This document shows positions 26,599 to 35,350 of a stretch of 64,000 nucleotides of DNA, piece by piece (position 1 is the stretch's first letter; each line of letters starts with the position of its first letter). Where the stretch lies: assembly GCF_001647285.1 (NCBI RefSeq), contig NZ_LRML01000006.1, positions 186,001-250,000 on the forward strand, read 5' to 3'. A model generated the notes under the pieces. That model was not told where the DNA came from. It worked only from the letters and a program-made list of their open reading frames with translations, and searched no databases. The stretch is from Rufibacter roseus. Lineage in GTDB: Bacteria > Bacteroidota > Bacteroidia > Cytophagales > Hymenobacteraceae. The translations under genes were made by a program, and so were the position numbers.

Positions 26599-27015
26599 CT
26601 AGACGGCGTAGCCGTGGGCAATGCGCAGCATCTGCTTTTCTACTTCCAAAATGCCGGAAATGGAGTTCAATAATGAAATAGGACTTTGGTTATTCAGGCC
26701 GGGCGAAGGAATCTCCAGCCAATCCATAAACTCAGCGGTAGAACCGAACAACTCGTCGCCCAAGGCAAACAAACGGTGCAACTGCAGTAGTTTTTCGGCT
26801 ACGTCGCTCTTGAATTTCTTTTTAGAACGGCGGTAGTTGTCTACCGTTTTAGGGTCTACTCCTACCCAATTGGCTAACTCATCTTTCCGTATGCCAGAGT
26901 GCTTCTGCAGATTGATGAAAAAAGATGGCTCCACCCCTTCCTGCGCCTTATTAACCAGCGCCAGGTTGTCTTTTACTACTACCAATTCTTCCATATGGGT
27001 CTCTGCCGTTTTCAT
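26599..27015 (-). CDS. Xre/MbcA/ParS-type antitoxin of the RES toxin
   Basis: The 138-aa protein has an N-terminal helix-turn-helix region (GIRKDELANWVGVDPKTVDNYRR near 40-62) and a C-terminal DUF2384 toxin-binding region (ALGDELFGSTAEFMDWLEIPSPGL, then SLLNSISGILEVEKQMLRIAHG). It should neutralise the RES toxin and repress the operon. Two operator-like sites lie just upstream of its ATG. Confidence 0.88.
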   Translation of the reverse strand: MKTAETHMEELVVVKDNLALVNKAQEGVEPSFFINLQKHSGIRKDELANWVGVDPKTVDNYRRSKKKFKSDVAEKLLQLHRLFALGDELFGSTAEFMDWLEIPSPGLNNQSPISLLNSISGILEVEKQMLRIAHGYAV

Positions 27016-27038
27016 GAGTTCTGTACTTGGTATAAATA

Positions 27039-27074
27039 TACGTAAAATTCCTTAACAAGAACGGAAATTTCCGT
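27039..27074 (-). promoter_or_regulatory. Operator pair for the RES-Xre toxin-antitoxin operon
   Basis: A perfect 14-bp palindrome, ACGGAAATTTCCGT, lies at 27061-27074, and a related half-conserved copy, TACGTAAAATTCC, at 27039-27051. Both sit 24-60 bp upstream of the antitoxin ATG, where autoregulation sites of such modules lie. Confidence 0.55.
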
Positions 27075-27103
27075 ATTAAAATTTACAGAACCCATACCCC
27101 AAC

Positions 27104-28054
27104 CTATGACTGAAACACCAGCAGACTGATATAACCCACGTACAGCAACACGAAAAGGCCACCCTCCCACCGCAGTAAGCGATTTCCTTTGCCGGTGAAG
27201 AAAAACAGCAATAGACCAGCCAAAATGTTGATGAGAATATCCACCTGAGAACTCGGGTTCACGGGCACCGGGTTAATTATGGTACTCATACCCAATACCA
27301 GGAAAATATTAAAGATGTTTGAGCCCACCACGTTACCAACGGCAATATCTACATTGTTACGGCGTACCGCTGCTACAGACGTAGCCAGTTCAGGCAAGGA
27401 AGTACCAACCGATACAATGGTCAGGCCCACCACGCGCTCAGACATGCCAAAAGAAAGAGCCAGTGATACGGCATTGTCTACGATCAATTTGCCTCCTAAG
27501 ACCAGTCCGCCCAAACCAAGCAACACAAACAAGGTCGACTTTAGGTAAGAATAATGATGCAATTCTTCCCCTACGTCGGCTTTGCCTTTTCTGGCCAGTA
27601 TGAGGTTATACACCAGAAAAATGCTCAGAAACAAAAGCAAAATCAAACCTTCTGACCTGGAGATAAAGTTAGAGGTAGCATTGTCTAAATAAACATCATT
27701 GGCCAGCACTAAAACAGCTATCGCCGCTAATAAACTAAGGGGAATTTCGAGCCAGGTGGTGGTTCTTTTAACAGTTAAGGGCTTGATCAGCGCACAGACA
27801 CCTAAAATTGCCAACACGTTGAACAGGTTACTGCCAATCACGTTGCCTAGCACCATCTCGGTATTTTGATTTACCGCCGCAAAAATGTTCACCACCAGCT
27901 CAGGGGCTGAAGTACCCAAAGACACAATGGTTAAACCAATGACAATGTCAGGCACACCTAACTTTGAGGCAAGGCTAGAAGCACCGTCAACGAGCTTGTC
28001 GGCACCGAACACTAACACTACAAAGCCAACAATCAGCAGTAAAAATTCAAGCAT
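27104..28054 (-). CDS. Calcium/sodium antiporter, CaCA family (YrbG-like)
   Basis: The 316-aa inner-membrane protein has about ten transmembrane helices arranged as two inverted repeats. Both alpha-repeats are present: TIVSLGTSAPELVVN near residue 45 and TIVSVGTSLPELATS near residue 210, each followed by GNVIGSNLFN / GNVVGSNIFN. These acidic residues bind the exchanged cation. Function in sodium- or proton-driven calcium export is expected from the family. Confidence 0.92.
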   Translation of the reverse strand: MLEFLLLIVGFVVLVFGADKLVDGASSLASKLGVPDIVIGLTIVSLGTSAPELVVNIFAAVNQNTEMVLGNVIGSNLFNVLAILGVCALIKPLTVKRTTTWLEIPLSLLAAIAVLVLANDVYLDNATSNFISRSEGLILLLFLSIFLVYNLILARKGKADVGEELHHYSYLKSTLFVLLGLGGLVLGGKLIVDNAVSLALSFGMSERVVGLTIVSVGTSLPELATSVAAVRRNNVDIAVGNVVGSNIFNIFLVLGMSTIINPVPVNPSSQVDILINILAGLLLFFFTGKGNRLLRWEGGLFVLLYVGYISLLVFQS

Positions 28055-28169
28055 TTTTTTATCAAAAGTTAACCGCCCTGCTTTACTCCTATTTGAATTG
28101 AAAGCAGAGGTAGAGTATAACAGGCTTTTTTCCTTCGGCTCTTTTAAATAAGTGATATAGTACCGAAAG

Positions 28170-28209
28170 CTGTTTTAACGCTACTTTTCAGAAAACGGCT
28201 CTAAAACAT
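28170..28209. repeat. Nested palindrome repeat, copy 10
   Basis: CTGTTTT, CTTTT, AAAACG and AAAACA units between divergent genes. Confidence 0.65.
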
Positions 28210-28272
28210 GCTTGCAATCTAAAAGAAAAGTGGATTATCTGGAAATCTCCTGAAATCAAAGGCCATATTCTT

Positions 28273-28280
28273 TACTTTTG
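28273..28280 (+). promoter_or_regulatory. Bacteroidota -7 promoter element (TACTTTTG)
   Basis: TACTTTTG matches TAnnTTTG and lies about 60 bp upstream of the NdpA-like gene. Confidence 0.6.
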
Positions 28281-28340
28281 CATCCCAATTTAACTTTGTA
28301 TTCCGGAAGCCTCTGGCGCCGCAGTAACACCTTTTTCTCC

Positions 28341-29381
28341 ATGAACCTCAGCAACGCGTCGCTCACTAAAGTATCTATTCACCACGTCGGAAACAAAGGG
28401 CTAGATCAAAAGCTCACCCTTTCAGAAAATCCCTTCTCGCCCGGCGATGGGCTCACTGAAAAACTGGAAAAGTTCTTTCTGGGCAAGTTTAGCAATGTGT
28501 TTGAGAAGTTTCGGTTTAGCCATGCGTCTTCACTGCAATTCAACGAAGTATATACCTACGCCGAGAACATCTTTGCTGACAAAGAAAATTTTCATGTTGA
28601 AACAGAGCGCATAGCCAGGCACCTGTTCGAGAGTTCTGCCCACCCTAAAATAAAGCCTGGTGAACTGTACGTGTGCCATTTTATCAACGCAGAGGTAGAA
28701 GACCGGCAGGTGGAGGCGGTAGGCATTTTCAAAACTGAGGTAAAGAATGGATATTTTGACGTGCGCCGTGAAAAGCGGGACTACCTGCTTTCATACCAAG
28801 AGGGAATTGACTCCAATAAATTCGACAAAGGGTGTATCATTTTCAACCTGAACCCAGAGGAAGGCTTTATTGTGGCTATCATAGATAACCAGAACCGAGG
28901 CGGAGAGGCGCAGTACTGGCGGCAGAACTTTCTGGGGCTCACGCAAATCAGCAATGAGTTTCATCAGACAAATCATTTTCTGAACCTCACCAAGGAGTTC
29001 ATCAGCGAACGCATGAGTGAGGAATTTGAGGTAGAGAAAACCGACCAGATTGCTTTGCTAAACAAGTCAGTGGAGTACTTTACAAAGCATGAGTCATTTG
29101 ATAAGGAAGAATTTGAGACCGAGGTTTTCGGTCAGCCAGAACTGATTGAATCTTTCAGGAACTACGACGGTGAGTACCGCCAGAACTATGATGTGGAACT
29201 GGAAGACAGTTTCGAAATTTCGCCACAGGCGGTGAAAAAACAATCAAGGGTTTTTAAAAGCGTGCTTAAGCTCGACAAAAACTTCCACGTGTACATACAC
29301 GGCAACAAAGAAATGATAGAAAAAGGAGTAGACCCAGACGGACGTAAATTTTACAAGCTTTATTTTGAGGACGAGGAATAG
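28341..29381 (+). CDS. Nucleoid-associated protein, NdpA/YejK family
   Basis: The 346-aa cytoplasmic protein belongs to the 37-kDa nucleoid-associated protein family, which binds DNA and RNA in Proteobacteria. Supporting segments are LTKVSIHHVGNK at the N-terminus, ELYVCHFINAEVEDRQVEAVGIFK near residue 120 and the QYWRQNFLGL region. I choose ATG 28341; a TTG-started extension adds 21 residues that lack family similarity. It has its own promoter, and a palindrome repeat follows at the stop codon. Whether it binds DNA here is untested. Confidence 0.8.
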   Translation: MNLSNASLTKVSIHHVGNKGLDQKLTLSENPFSPGDGLTEKLEKFFLGKFSNVFEKFRFSHASSLQFNEVYTYAENIFADKENFHVETERIARHLFESSAHPKIKPGELYVCHFINAEVEDRQVEAVGIFKTEVKNGYFDVRREKRDYLLSYQEGIDSNKFDKGCIIFNLNPEEGFIVAIIDNQNRGGEAQYWRQNFLGLTQISNEFHQTNHFLNLTKEFISERMSEEFEVEKTDQIALLNKSVEYFTKHESFDKEEFETEVFGQPELIESFRNYDGEYRQNYDVELEDSFEISPQAVKKQSRVFKSVLKLDKNFHVYIHGNKEMIEKGVDPDGRKFYKLYFEDEE

Positions 29382-29420
29382 TGTTTTAGACCTGTTTTTT
29401 GAAAAGTAGCCCCAAAACAA
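29381..29420. repeat. Nested palindrome repeat, copy 11
   Basis: GTGTTTT, CTGTTTT, AAAAGTAG and AAAACAA units beginning right at the stop codon of the NdpA-like gene. Confidence 0.65.
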
Positions 29421-29503
29421 CATTACTACTTCCGCTGGATAATTCAGAAAACCAAGCTGTGTCATCACAACAGTTTGTGAAAAGGCAGGGTATATACAGC
29501 ATT

Positions 29504-30439
29504 ATGAAGCTCTTCGTTTATTCAGATTTAAGCACTGACCAAAAGAACTACCTGCGGCAACAATTACCGGATGGTATTGAAGCATACTTCAGCACAGATC
29601 TTTCTTCTGAAGAGCAGCAACAGGCATTTAAAGAGGCCGAAGTGATTTTTGGCAATCCGCCTGCGCAGTGGTTCAGTAATCCGCCAACCGCCTTGCGTTT
29701 CTGGCAGCTGGAGTCGGCGGGGTTTGAACAGTACCGATCTGTGACAACAGCCGCCGTGGTAGCTAACATGGGTGACTTTTTTGCCATTGCCTGCGCTGAG
29801 ACTATGGTAGCCGGAATTTTGGCTATGTATAGAGCTATTCCGAGGCTAGTAAAGCTGCAGGATAAGAAAGAGTGGCAAGGAAAAGAAGTGAGGGCAACGC
29901 TGCAACTGCTGAGCGGCAAAAGAGTGGTCATTCTGGGAGCCGGCACTATAGCGCAGGCCATAAAAAGAATGCTCACAGGCTTTGGATGCCATATAGTGCT
30001 TACCGCCCGCCAAAACCCTTCCGCCGACATACTTTCAAAAGAAGAACTCTACCGCCAATTACCATTGACAGATGTTGTCATCAATACTCTCCCTGGCCAT
30101 CTGGTGCAGTATGTTTCAGGGGAGTTTCTGTCAAAGATGAAGCCGGGAAGCCTGTACGCAAACGTTGGACGGGGCAGCACAACCAATGAAACGGCATTGG
30201 TCAGCGCTCTGCAAGACGGACAATTGTCTGGTGCAGTATTAGATGTAACGGAGCAAGAGCCATTGCCTGCTACTTCCCCCCTATGGCAAATGAATAACGT
30301 GCTGCTCACCCAACATACCAGCGGCGGACAAGCCCGAGAAACCGAAGGCAAAATCAATCGCTTCCTTGAAAACCTTCAGTTGTTTTTGGCCGGAGAAGAA
30401 GTAAAAGATAAACTGGCTGATATTTCCAGAGGATATTGA
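29504..30439 (+). CDS. D-isomer-specific 2-hydroxyacid dehydrogenase
   Basis: The 311-aa protein has the Rossmann NAD-binding motif VVILGAGTIAQAIKRML near residue 145, the catalytic Arg region NVGRGSTTNETAL, the Glu in DVTEQEPLP and the catalytic His in LTQHTSGG. These residues interconvert 2-oxoacids and D-2-hydroxyacids with NAD(P)H. The substrate (glyoxylate, hydroxypyruvate or other) cannot be told. ATG 29504 is used because the domain starts there; the upstream in-frame extension runs through the palindrome repeat. Confidence 0.88.
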   Translation: MKLFVYSDLSTDQKNYLRQQLPDGIEAYFSTDLSSEEQQQAFKEAEVIFGNPPAQWFSNPPTALRFWQLESAGFEQYRSVTTAAVVANMGDFFAIACAETMVAGILAMYRAIPRLVKLQDKKEWQGKEVRATLQLLSGKRVVILGAGTIAQAIKRMLTGFGCHIVLTARQNPSADILSKEELYRQLPLTDVVINTLPGHLVQYVSGEFLSKMKPGSLYANVGRGSTTNETALVSALQDGQLSGAVLDVTEQEPLPATSPLWQMNNVLLTQHTSGGQARETEGKINRFLENLQLFLAGEEVKDKLADISRGY

Positions 30440-30538
30440 TTTGATCATAACTGGCAGGTATTGTATGCCTATGAAAGGGGCTTTTTATAGACACTTACAG
30501 AGAAAGAACTTGAATGATTGCCTACCTTCTAAACTACA

Positions 30539-30583
30539 AAACAAAAAAGCAAGCTTCTATACAAGAAGCTTGCTTTTTTGTTT
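30539..30583. terminator. Strong bidirectional terminator
   Basis: Perfect arms of about 20 bp (core GCAAGCTTCT / AGAAGCTTGC) with a 5-nt loop, between convergent genes, flanked by A and T runs. Confidence 0.9.
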
Positions 30584-30622
30584 ACATGCCTGCTACTAAC
30601 GAGTTAGAAAAGGCAATTGAGG

Positions 30623-31021
30623 TTAGGTGCGTGAAACCGTCAATTCTATAAGAGCCGGTTGATTTGATCTGGAGATTTCGCGGCCTTCGTCATTTCTGTC
30701 TAAGAAGTAGCTGACAACCGCAAGAGCCACAGCAATAACCAAGGCTGGCCAAAAACCATCAATTTTGAAATTGCGCACCAATTTGTCGGCAATTTTAATC
30801 ACTATGGCGGCAACCACTATTCTTACAATTCCAGTGAGCAAGCCTAAGGTGAATAAATTGAGCACCCCCCGTAACAACCAACCAATCAGCACATTCAAAA
30901 TAGCCACCAAAACAGCTACCCAAAGGGCGGTCCAGAAACTTTTAATGGTCACTTGGGGCAGGATATAGGCTAATAGCAAAATCACCCCAGCGCTTACAAG
31001 TAGTTCAATAATCCAATTCAT
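30623..31021 (-). CDS. Phage-holin-4-like membrane protein (YvlD family)
   Basis: The 132-aa protein has four predicted transmembrane helices and the family pattern LLAYILPQVTIKSFWTALWVAV, LNLFTLGLLTGIV and IADKLVRNFKIDGFWPAL. Despite the Pfam name (Phage_holin_4_2), most members are chromosomal membrane proteins of unknown function. There are no phage genes nearby, so a holin role is unlikely. Confidence 0.85.
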   Translation of the reverse strand: MNWIIELLVSAGVILLLAYILPQVTIKSFWTALWVAVLVAILNVLIGWLLRGVLNLFTLGLLTGIVRIVVAAIVIKIADKLVRNFKIDGFWPALVIAVALAVVSYFLDRNDEGREISRSNQPALIELTVSRT

Positions 31022-31099
31022 TTTTCATAGTTTAGGTAGAACAAACAGCCGTTATGGCCAAACAATAGATAGTACTTATACTAAAATTCTTATCCCGGG

Positions 31100-31804
31100 T
31101 TAAAGCGCCTGCCTAAAAGAAGAGACTAAAACGTTTTTTAACTGCTCCCACTTCTCGTGTTTCTGCTCCGGAAATTTTTGATTTACCTCCAGCTCTAGCC
31201 CAGCATACTGCTCATCATTAAATTCCTTGCGAAGGTGTGTCACAAATCCATCGGCTGTGCCTTTATAGGGATAATTATACCGAACTTTAAATTGTGGCGC
31301 CGATTTGTGCAACTGTTGCCGCCAATGGGCCGCAAATAATTGCTCGCGGGCTCTACTTGGGTCATATAGCAAACCGATATCAGTATTGCGTAATTTGCCA
31401 CTCATTACTGGAGTAAAACTATGCACAGATAGGTGCAGCACTTTGAGCCCGTCACGCACCCACTCTCCTATTTTAGTTTCTACTTGGTTACGGTACGGAA
31501 AATAATGCTCCTGCAGAATCTTTTCCTTTACATCTGGCGCTATGTGCTGGGTAAATTCAGAATATAATTTGGGGTGGTGCAACGACCTATTCAGCTCCAC
31601 TAAAAGTCTACTGGTTTGGCTAAAGTGCGTGAAATCTCCTATGTTGCTTTCAAAGTTCTGAAACAATTCTAACGCACCAATGTCATACCCTCTATGCGAC
31701 TCCAGCTCCTCTTTTCCTCCTGAAAAAGTGGTACTATATTCTTCCGGAATTATATTTCCCCCGTGCTCACAGGTAATCAATATTTTAAGGTTTTCCTCTC
31801 TCAC
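31100..31804 (-). CDS. N-formylglutamate amidohydrolase-like enzyme
   Basis: The family cleaves N-formyl or related amides with a zinc centre. The 234-aa protein has CEHGGNIIPEEY near the N-terminus, HRGYDIGALELF and LSVHSFTPV, segments carrying the expected metal and catalytic residues. I place the start at GTG 31804 because it overlaps the GCS2 stop codon as GTGA, a coupled-translation signature; the longer TTG-started frame overlaps that gene by 34 bp. No histidine-degradation genes are nearby, so its substrate is probably a product of the adjacent ligases (inference). Confidence 0.85.
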   Translation of the reverse strand: MREENLKILITCEHGGNIIPEEYSTTFSGGKEELESHRGYDIGALELFQNFESNIGDFTHFSQTSRLLVELNRSLHHPKLYSEFTQHIAPDVKEKILQEHYFPYRNQVETKIGEWVRDGLKVLHLSVHSFTPVMSGKLRNTDIGLLYDPSRAREQLFAAHWRQQLHKSAPQFKVRYNYPYKGTADGFVTHLRKEFNDEQYAGLELEVNQKFPEQKHEKWEQLKNVLVSSFRQAL

Positions 31805-33042
31805 GGTACAAACATTTGGTTCTGTTGCAAACAATTCGCCAACTTCAGGTATACGCTCTTGATTTGCTCTAGATCAGGATTCTGCCCCAGCCCCCGTAAA
31901 AGGCGCTGTGCCAGACAGCCTTCAGAGAGTATCACTTCCACGGCACTAGTCAGTTCAGGGGTGAAGGCGTCTGAATGCTTTACCTGTTCCCACAAGTGCT
32001 GCCATAGCTCCTTGATAGTACACTGGCTACGGTTTAAACCAAACAACTGAAGCAGTTCTGGTTGTTTTATTGCTGTTTCCGGGCCGGTTTTTAAAGAGGA
32101 GAGGAAAACTGAAGCTAACTGCTCCGTTTTAATATTCTGCTGTTGAGGGTAGCTACTCCACCGCTGCTGGGTTAGGTATTTTAATACTTCGGTGACCAAT
32201 GTTACAATGGACACATCAGCCAGCGGACATTCCTGGTTATCAATGATTCTAATTTCAATGGCACCACGGCTAAACCGAGCAATGGCTCCACGTGAATTAA
32301 GGAATTCATCTTGCAGAACACCATCAGGGTCATAGGGCGCAATGGCTTTGAATATGGGGCCAAAAATATGCTCCCCGTATTCCTTCTCAGAAAACACAGC
32401 CTCCGGAACCACTTGTCCAGCAATAGACGGAATCTTTTGCTGATTTTTACGGTACACCTCCAGGCGTGTGTCAAGAAGACCAGAAACGACTCCATCTAAT
32501 AGCGGCGAGGCAGCACTTAAAGCAGGTATCAGCGGCAAAATTAAACGGATGGCAGCGTGCAGCCTGCCAAAATCATCATCATTGCTGAAAGGCAGATTCA
32601 CATGGGTGCTCTGTAAGTTTGACCAACCATGGCCACGGCAATCAAAGATTCTGTTATAAGCCTCGTAAATTTCACTGGCTTCATGGGGCCACAGCTTTGT
32701 TTCTTTGTAGGGGTTCATGAATGGGTGAGCCCCAGTAGGCAGCAGCATGGCATTCATGGGGGCAAGGATCTCATTTATTCGGAGCACCTCTTGATGGAAC
32801 AGCAGCGGCAAACGGTGCAACTCTTTGGCCGGTCCGTTGGTCTTCAGTTCCAATACATGCAGCACCAGCTCATTTGACCATGCCATCTCTCCCCGCTCCA
32901 CGTCAGACGTTATTTCGCCAGCTTCCATTTTCAACACCTCGTCGGCTATGGGCCTTACCTGCAGCGTGTCACGGTCTACAATCATGTATTCCATTTCCAC
33001 GCCATAACCGGCAAAAAGCCCCAGTTTCTTACGCTGGCTCAT
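31801..33042 (-). CDS. Glutamate-cysteine ligase homologue, GCS2 family
   Basis: GCS2 enzymes of the YbdK type form gamma-glutamyl amide bonds using ATP. The 413-aa protein starts GLFAGYGVEMEYMIVD, the metal-binding Glu motif of the fold, with STHVNLPF near residue 165 and the GAIEIRIIDNQECPL segment near residue 265. It overlaps the RimK-like gene by 14 bp and the amidohydrolase by 4 bp. In this context it probably makes a gamma-glutamyl compound other than, or in addition to, ordinary gamma-glutamylcysteine. Confidence 0.88.
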   Translation of the reverse strand: MSQRKKLGLFAGYGVEMEYMIVDRDTLQVRPIADEVLKMEAGEITSDVERGEMAWSNELVLHVLELKTNGPAKELHRLPLLFHQEVLRINEILAPMNAMLLPTGAHPFMNPYKETKLWPHEASEIYEAYNRIFDCRGHGWSNLQSTHVNLPFSNDDDFGRLHAAIRLILPLIPALSAASPLLDGVVSGLLDTRLEVYRKNQQKIPSIAGQVVPEAVFSEKEYGEHIFGPIFKAIAPYDPDGVLQDEFLNSRGAIARFSRGAIEIRIIDNQECPLADVSIVTLVTEVLKYLTQQRWSSYPQQQNIKTEQLASVFLSSLKTGPETAIKQPELLQLFGLNRSQCTIKELWQHLWEQVKHSDAFTPELTSAVEVILSEGCLAQRLLRGLGQNPDLEQIKSVYLKLANCLQQNQMFVP

Positions 33043-34504
33043 GGGTGTTCAGGCTTTTTTTGTTGTCTATGCGCCGTTTTATAGATTTTAGAATAGTCAG
33101 GTACAGATCCTTTTTTAGAATCTGGTCCTCCACGCCGTGGTCTATATTAGGGTTGTCGTTTACTTCAATAATGTACGCTTTTCCATCAATTTCCTTCAAA
33201 TCTACTCCATACAACCCGTCGCCGATAAGGTTGGCCGCTTTCAAAGCCGTGTGCAGCACAAAGAACGGAACATCTGCAAAAGGAACCGTTTCAAAGTTAC
33301 CAGTTACGTCGTTCTTCTTGCCTTCCCAGTTGTAGATTTGCCAATGGTCTTTGGCCATGAAATATTTGCAGGCATACAGCGGTTGCTTGTCCAGTATTCC
33401 TATTCGCCAATCAAAATCTGTCGGTCTGAACTCCTGCCCAATAATCAGGTCAGATTCAAAAAGCATTTCACGCAGCTGTTCCTGCAGTTCCTCTTCTGTT
33501 TTTACCTTCACCACGCCCTGCGAGAATGAGCTGTCAGGTTTCTTCAGTACACAAGGAAGGCCTAAGGTTTCCGTCACTTTCTCACAGTTATCCCGGTGAA
33601 TAATCATTGTTTGAGGAATGTTCACTTTAGCTTTAGTGAGCAGCTCGGCCAGGTATACTTTGTTTGTGCAGCGTAGAATTGAAGCAGGATCATCAATCAC
33701 GACTAAGCCATCGGCGTGGGCTCGGCGGGCAAAGCGGTAGGTATGGTGATTCACCGAAGTTGTTTCCCGGATGAAGAGCGCATCAAATTCAGACAGCCGT
33801 CGGTAATCTTCTTTGGTGATTAATTCTGTGTAGAAACCCAGAGACTCTGCTGCCTCTATAAAATACTGAAGTGCTTTGTCATTTGACGGCGGGTCTGAGT
33901 CGGCGTGATTCACCAGAATAGCCAAGTCGTAGATCTTTTTATTCACCCGCTGCCCCGCAAACCGATTTCGGGCAAAATAAGCTTTCGCGAAACGATGCAG
34001 GTACTTAATATGGTGTTCCGGAACCTCATTGACCGGAATAGGATTTATGTTCTCCAGCACCCACTCCTTGTTATATACAAACTGCGCCCTTAACAGCGGA
34101 GCCTGAAACAGGTCATGCAACTGCTTACTCAGTTTCTCATACTGTTTAGCGACATTCTGGCCGAAATAGATGCTGAGAGTGAAATTTTTAGATTTGAGCT
34201 TGCCCAGGCTTTTCTGAATTGTCTCGTTGATCTCATCAGTAATGGCCCGCACAATAGTAGGCGACTTTAAATCCTGAATGGTAGTTACATTGGGAATAGC
34301 CCTGTGGCCACGGGCCTCGGCCAACAAAGACACGTAGTAGCCGCTGCTTTGGTACCGGTACGAGCGGCACAGATTAAAAATGCGGGCACTTCTTATTTCG
34401 GTGTAGGCTGGGTCAGTGAGGTAACGTTGTGCGTCTACCACTTCCACATCTTCTACGTCCAGATCCCAATCTTTGGGATTATTGACCACAACTAGTTTGC
34501 GCAT
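33029..34504 (-). CDS. RLAN-domain RimK-like ATP-grasp ligase
   Basis: The 491-aa protein has an N-terminal RLAN (RimK-like ATP-grasp N-terminal) region (residues about 1-190, with FNLCRSYRYQSSGYYVSLLAEARG) and a C-terminal ATP-grasp domain with LPCVLKKPDSSFSQGVVKVK near residue 315 and the Mg-binding end IIEVNDNPNID near residue 460. ATP-grasp ligases of this kind add amino acids to a carboxylate through an acyl phosphate. It follows the C39 gene by 17 bp and overlaps the GCS2 gene. Confidence 0.88.
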   Translation of the reverse strand: MRKLVVVNNPKDWDLDVEDVEVVDAQRYLTDPAYTEIRSARIFNLCRSYRYQSSGYYVSLLAEARGHRAIPNVTTIQDLKSPTIVRAITDEINETIQKSLGKLKSKNFTLSIYFGQNVAKQYEKLSKQLHDLFQAPLLRAQFVYNKEWVLENINPIPVNEVPEHHIKYLHRFAKAYFARNRFAGQRVNKKIYDLAILVNHADSDPPSNDKALQYFIEAAESLGFYTELITKEDYRRLSEFDALFIRETTSVNHHTYRFARRAHADGLVVIDDPASILRCTNKVYLAELLTKAKVNIPQTMIIHRDNCEKVTETLGLPCVLKKPDSSFSQGVVKVKTEEELQEQLREMLFESDLIIGQEFRPTDFDWRIGILDKQPLYACKYFMAKDHWQIYNWEGKKNDVTGNFETVPFADVPFFVLHTALKAANLIGDGLYGVDLKEIDGKAYIIEVNDNPNIDHGVEDQILKKDLYLTILKSIKRRIDNKKSLNTHEPA

Positions 34505-34521
34505 GTAGGTTCGTTAATTCA

Positions 34522-35259
34522 TTAAGAATTTGAGGTTACTGGTTTCTCGATAGCCAGAAGATTAGCATCATACGTAACAATTCCCAGCATGATGGCATTG
34601 ATCAGCCGGGACGTGTTCACATTATAATAATTGTTCCGAAAGAGCGGGTTCTCCTGATACGGATCTGCCACAATAACGTGCTCTTTGTCTTGGGCAAAGC
34701 CTGCCAACACAACAAAGTGACCCAAGGGCTCTCCCCTAATATCGTCATAAACTGCTTCGTCGCGCTCGTTTACACGCTCACGGGCACAGTTATATAAGAA
34801 GGTGGCGCTGAGGCCTGCCAGTAAAGGAATGTCTTTGGAAAAATATTCATCCAGCAGGCCAGGCGTTAAATCTCGGTAGCAAATCTCTCCTCCTAACTTT
34901 AAATACTCTATATAGGCTCTGGTGGCAACCTGAAGCTTTATATCAGATTTGTACCGGAGCTGCTCCTGCAGGTTGGCAATTAGCTTCCCTTTTTCGGGCT
35001 TAATAAACCAGGTAGGGTCAAAAACATGTAAATTGAAGGTATAAATGCGGGTTTTATACCCCCTTTTCAAAGCGTGGCAGCCAAGCATAACGGCCAGTGT
35101 TCCTCCCTCTTCCAGAAAAGACACCTCAGAAATAACCTGCTCAAGTGGTATAATATCATTATAATATTGGTACACGGCATGCAGGCTGGTGGGTCCGCAG
35201 GTGGAGTCATCAGGCTGAGTATTAATCTTTAGCGAATTGAGCAGAGTAACAGGAAGCAC
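34522..35259 (-). CDS. C39-like papain-fold peptidase heading the ligase operon
   Basis: The 245-aa cytoplasmic protein (no signal peptide) has a papain/C39 triad: Cys21 in DDSTCGPTSLHAVYQ, His181 in EPLGHFVVLAGF and Asp199 in VIVADPYQ. C39 domains cleave after double-Gly leaders in bacteriocin export, but here there is no ABC transporter, so it probably trims or transfers a peptide or amide intermediate. It starts with GTG at 35259; no in-frame ATG is available. It is the first gene of the four-gene operon. Confidence 0.8.
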   Translation of the reverse strand: MLPVTLLNSLKINTQPDDSTCGPTSLHAVYQYYNDIIPLEQVISEVSFLEEGGTLAVMLGCHALKRGYKTRIYTFNLHVFDPTWFIKPEKGKLIANLQEQLRYKSDIKLQVATRAYIEYLKLGGEICYRDLTPGLLDEYFSKDIPLLAGLSATFLYNCARERVNERDEAVYDDIRGEPLGHFVVLAGFAQDKEHVIVADPYQENPLFRNNYYNVNTSRLINAIMLGIVTYDANLLAIEKPVTSNS

Positions 35260-35309
35260 TTGATTTTGCTTAGTTTGGTGCTCTTATACGTTTTTTTGGG
35301 AGAGAGTTA

Positions 35310-35350
35310 TAGGTACCTCACTTAATTTATGTAGGTGCCACTTAGTTTTG
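35310..35350 (+). promoter_or_regulatory. Promoter region with paired direct repeats upstream of the LytTR gene
   Basis: TAGTTTTG at 35343-35350 matches the TAnnTTTG element. Just upstream, TAGGTACCTCACTTA (35310) and TAGGTGCCACTTA (35332) form a direct repeat with 22-bp spacing, typical of a regulator site. The 260-bp gap lies between divergent genes, so either the ligase operon or the LytTR gene could be controlled. Confidence 0.4.

Noticed and set aside
30623-31021. Prophage remnant (phage holin-like protein)
   Set aside because: The family name is misleading; no endolysin, structural or integrase genes are nearby.
34522-35259. Bacteriocin-processing C39 peptidase
   Set aside because: No ABC transporter domain, no double-Gly precursor nearby and no secretion genes; the context is amide ligases.
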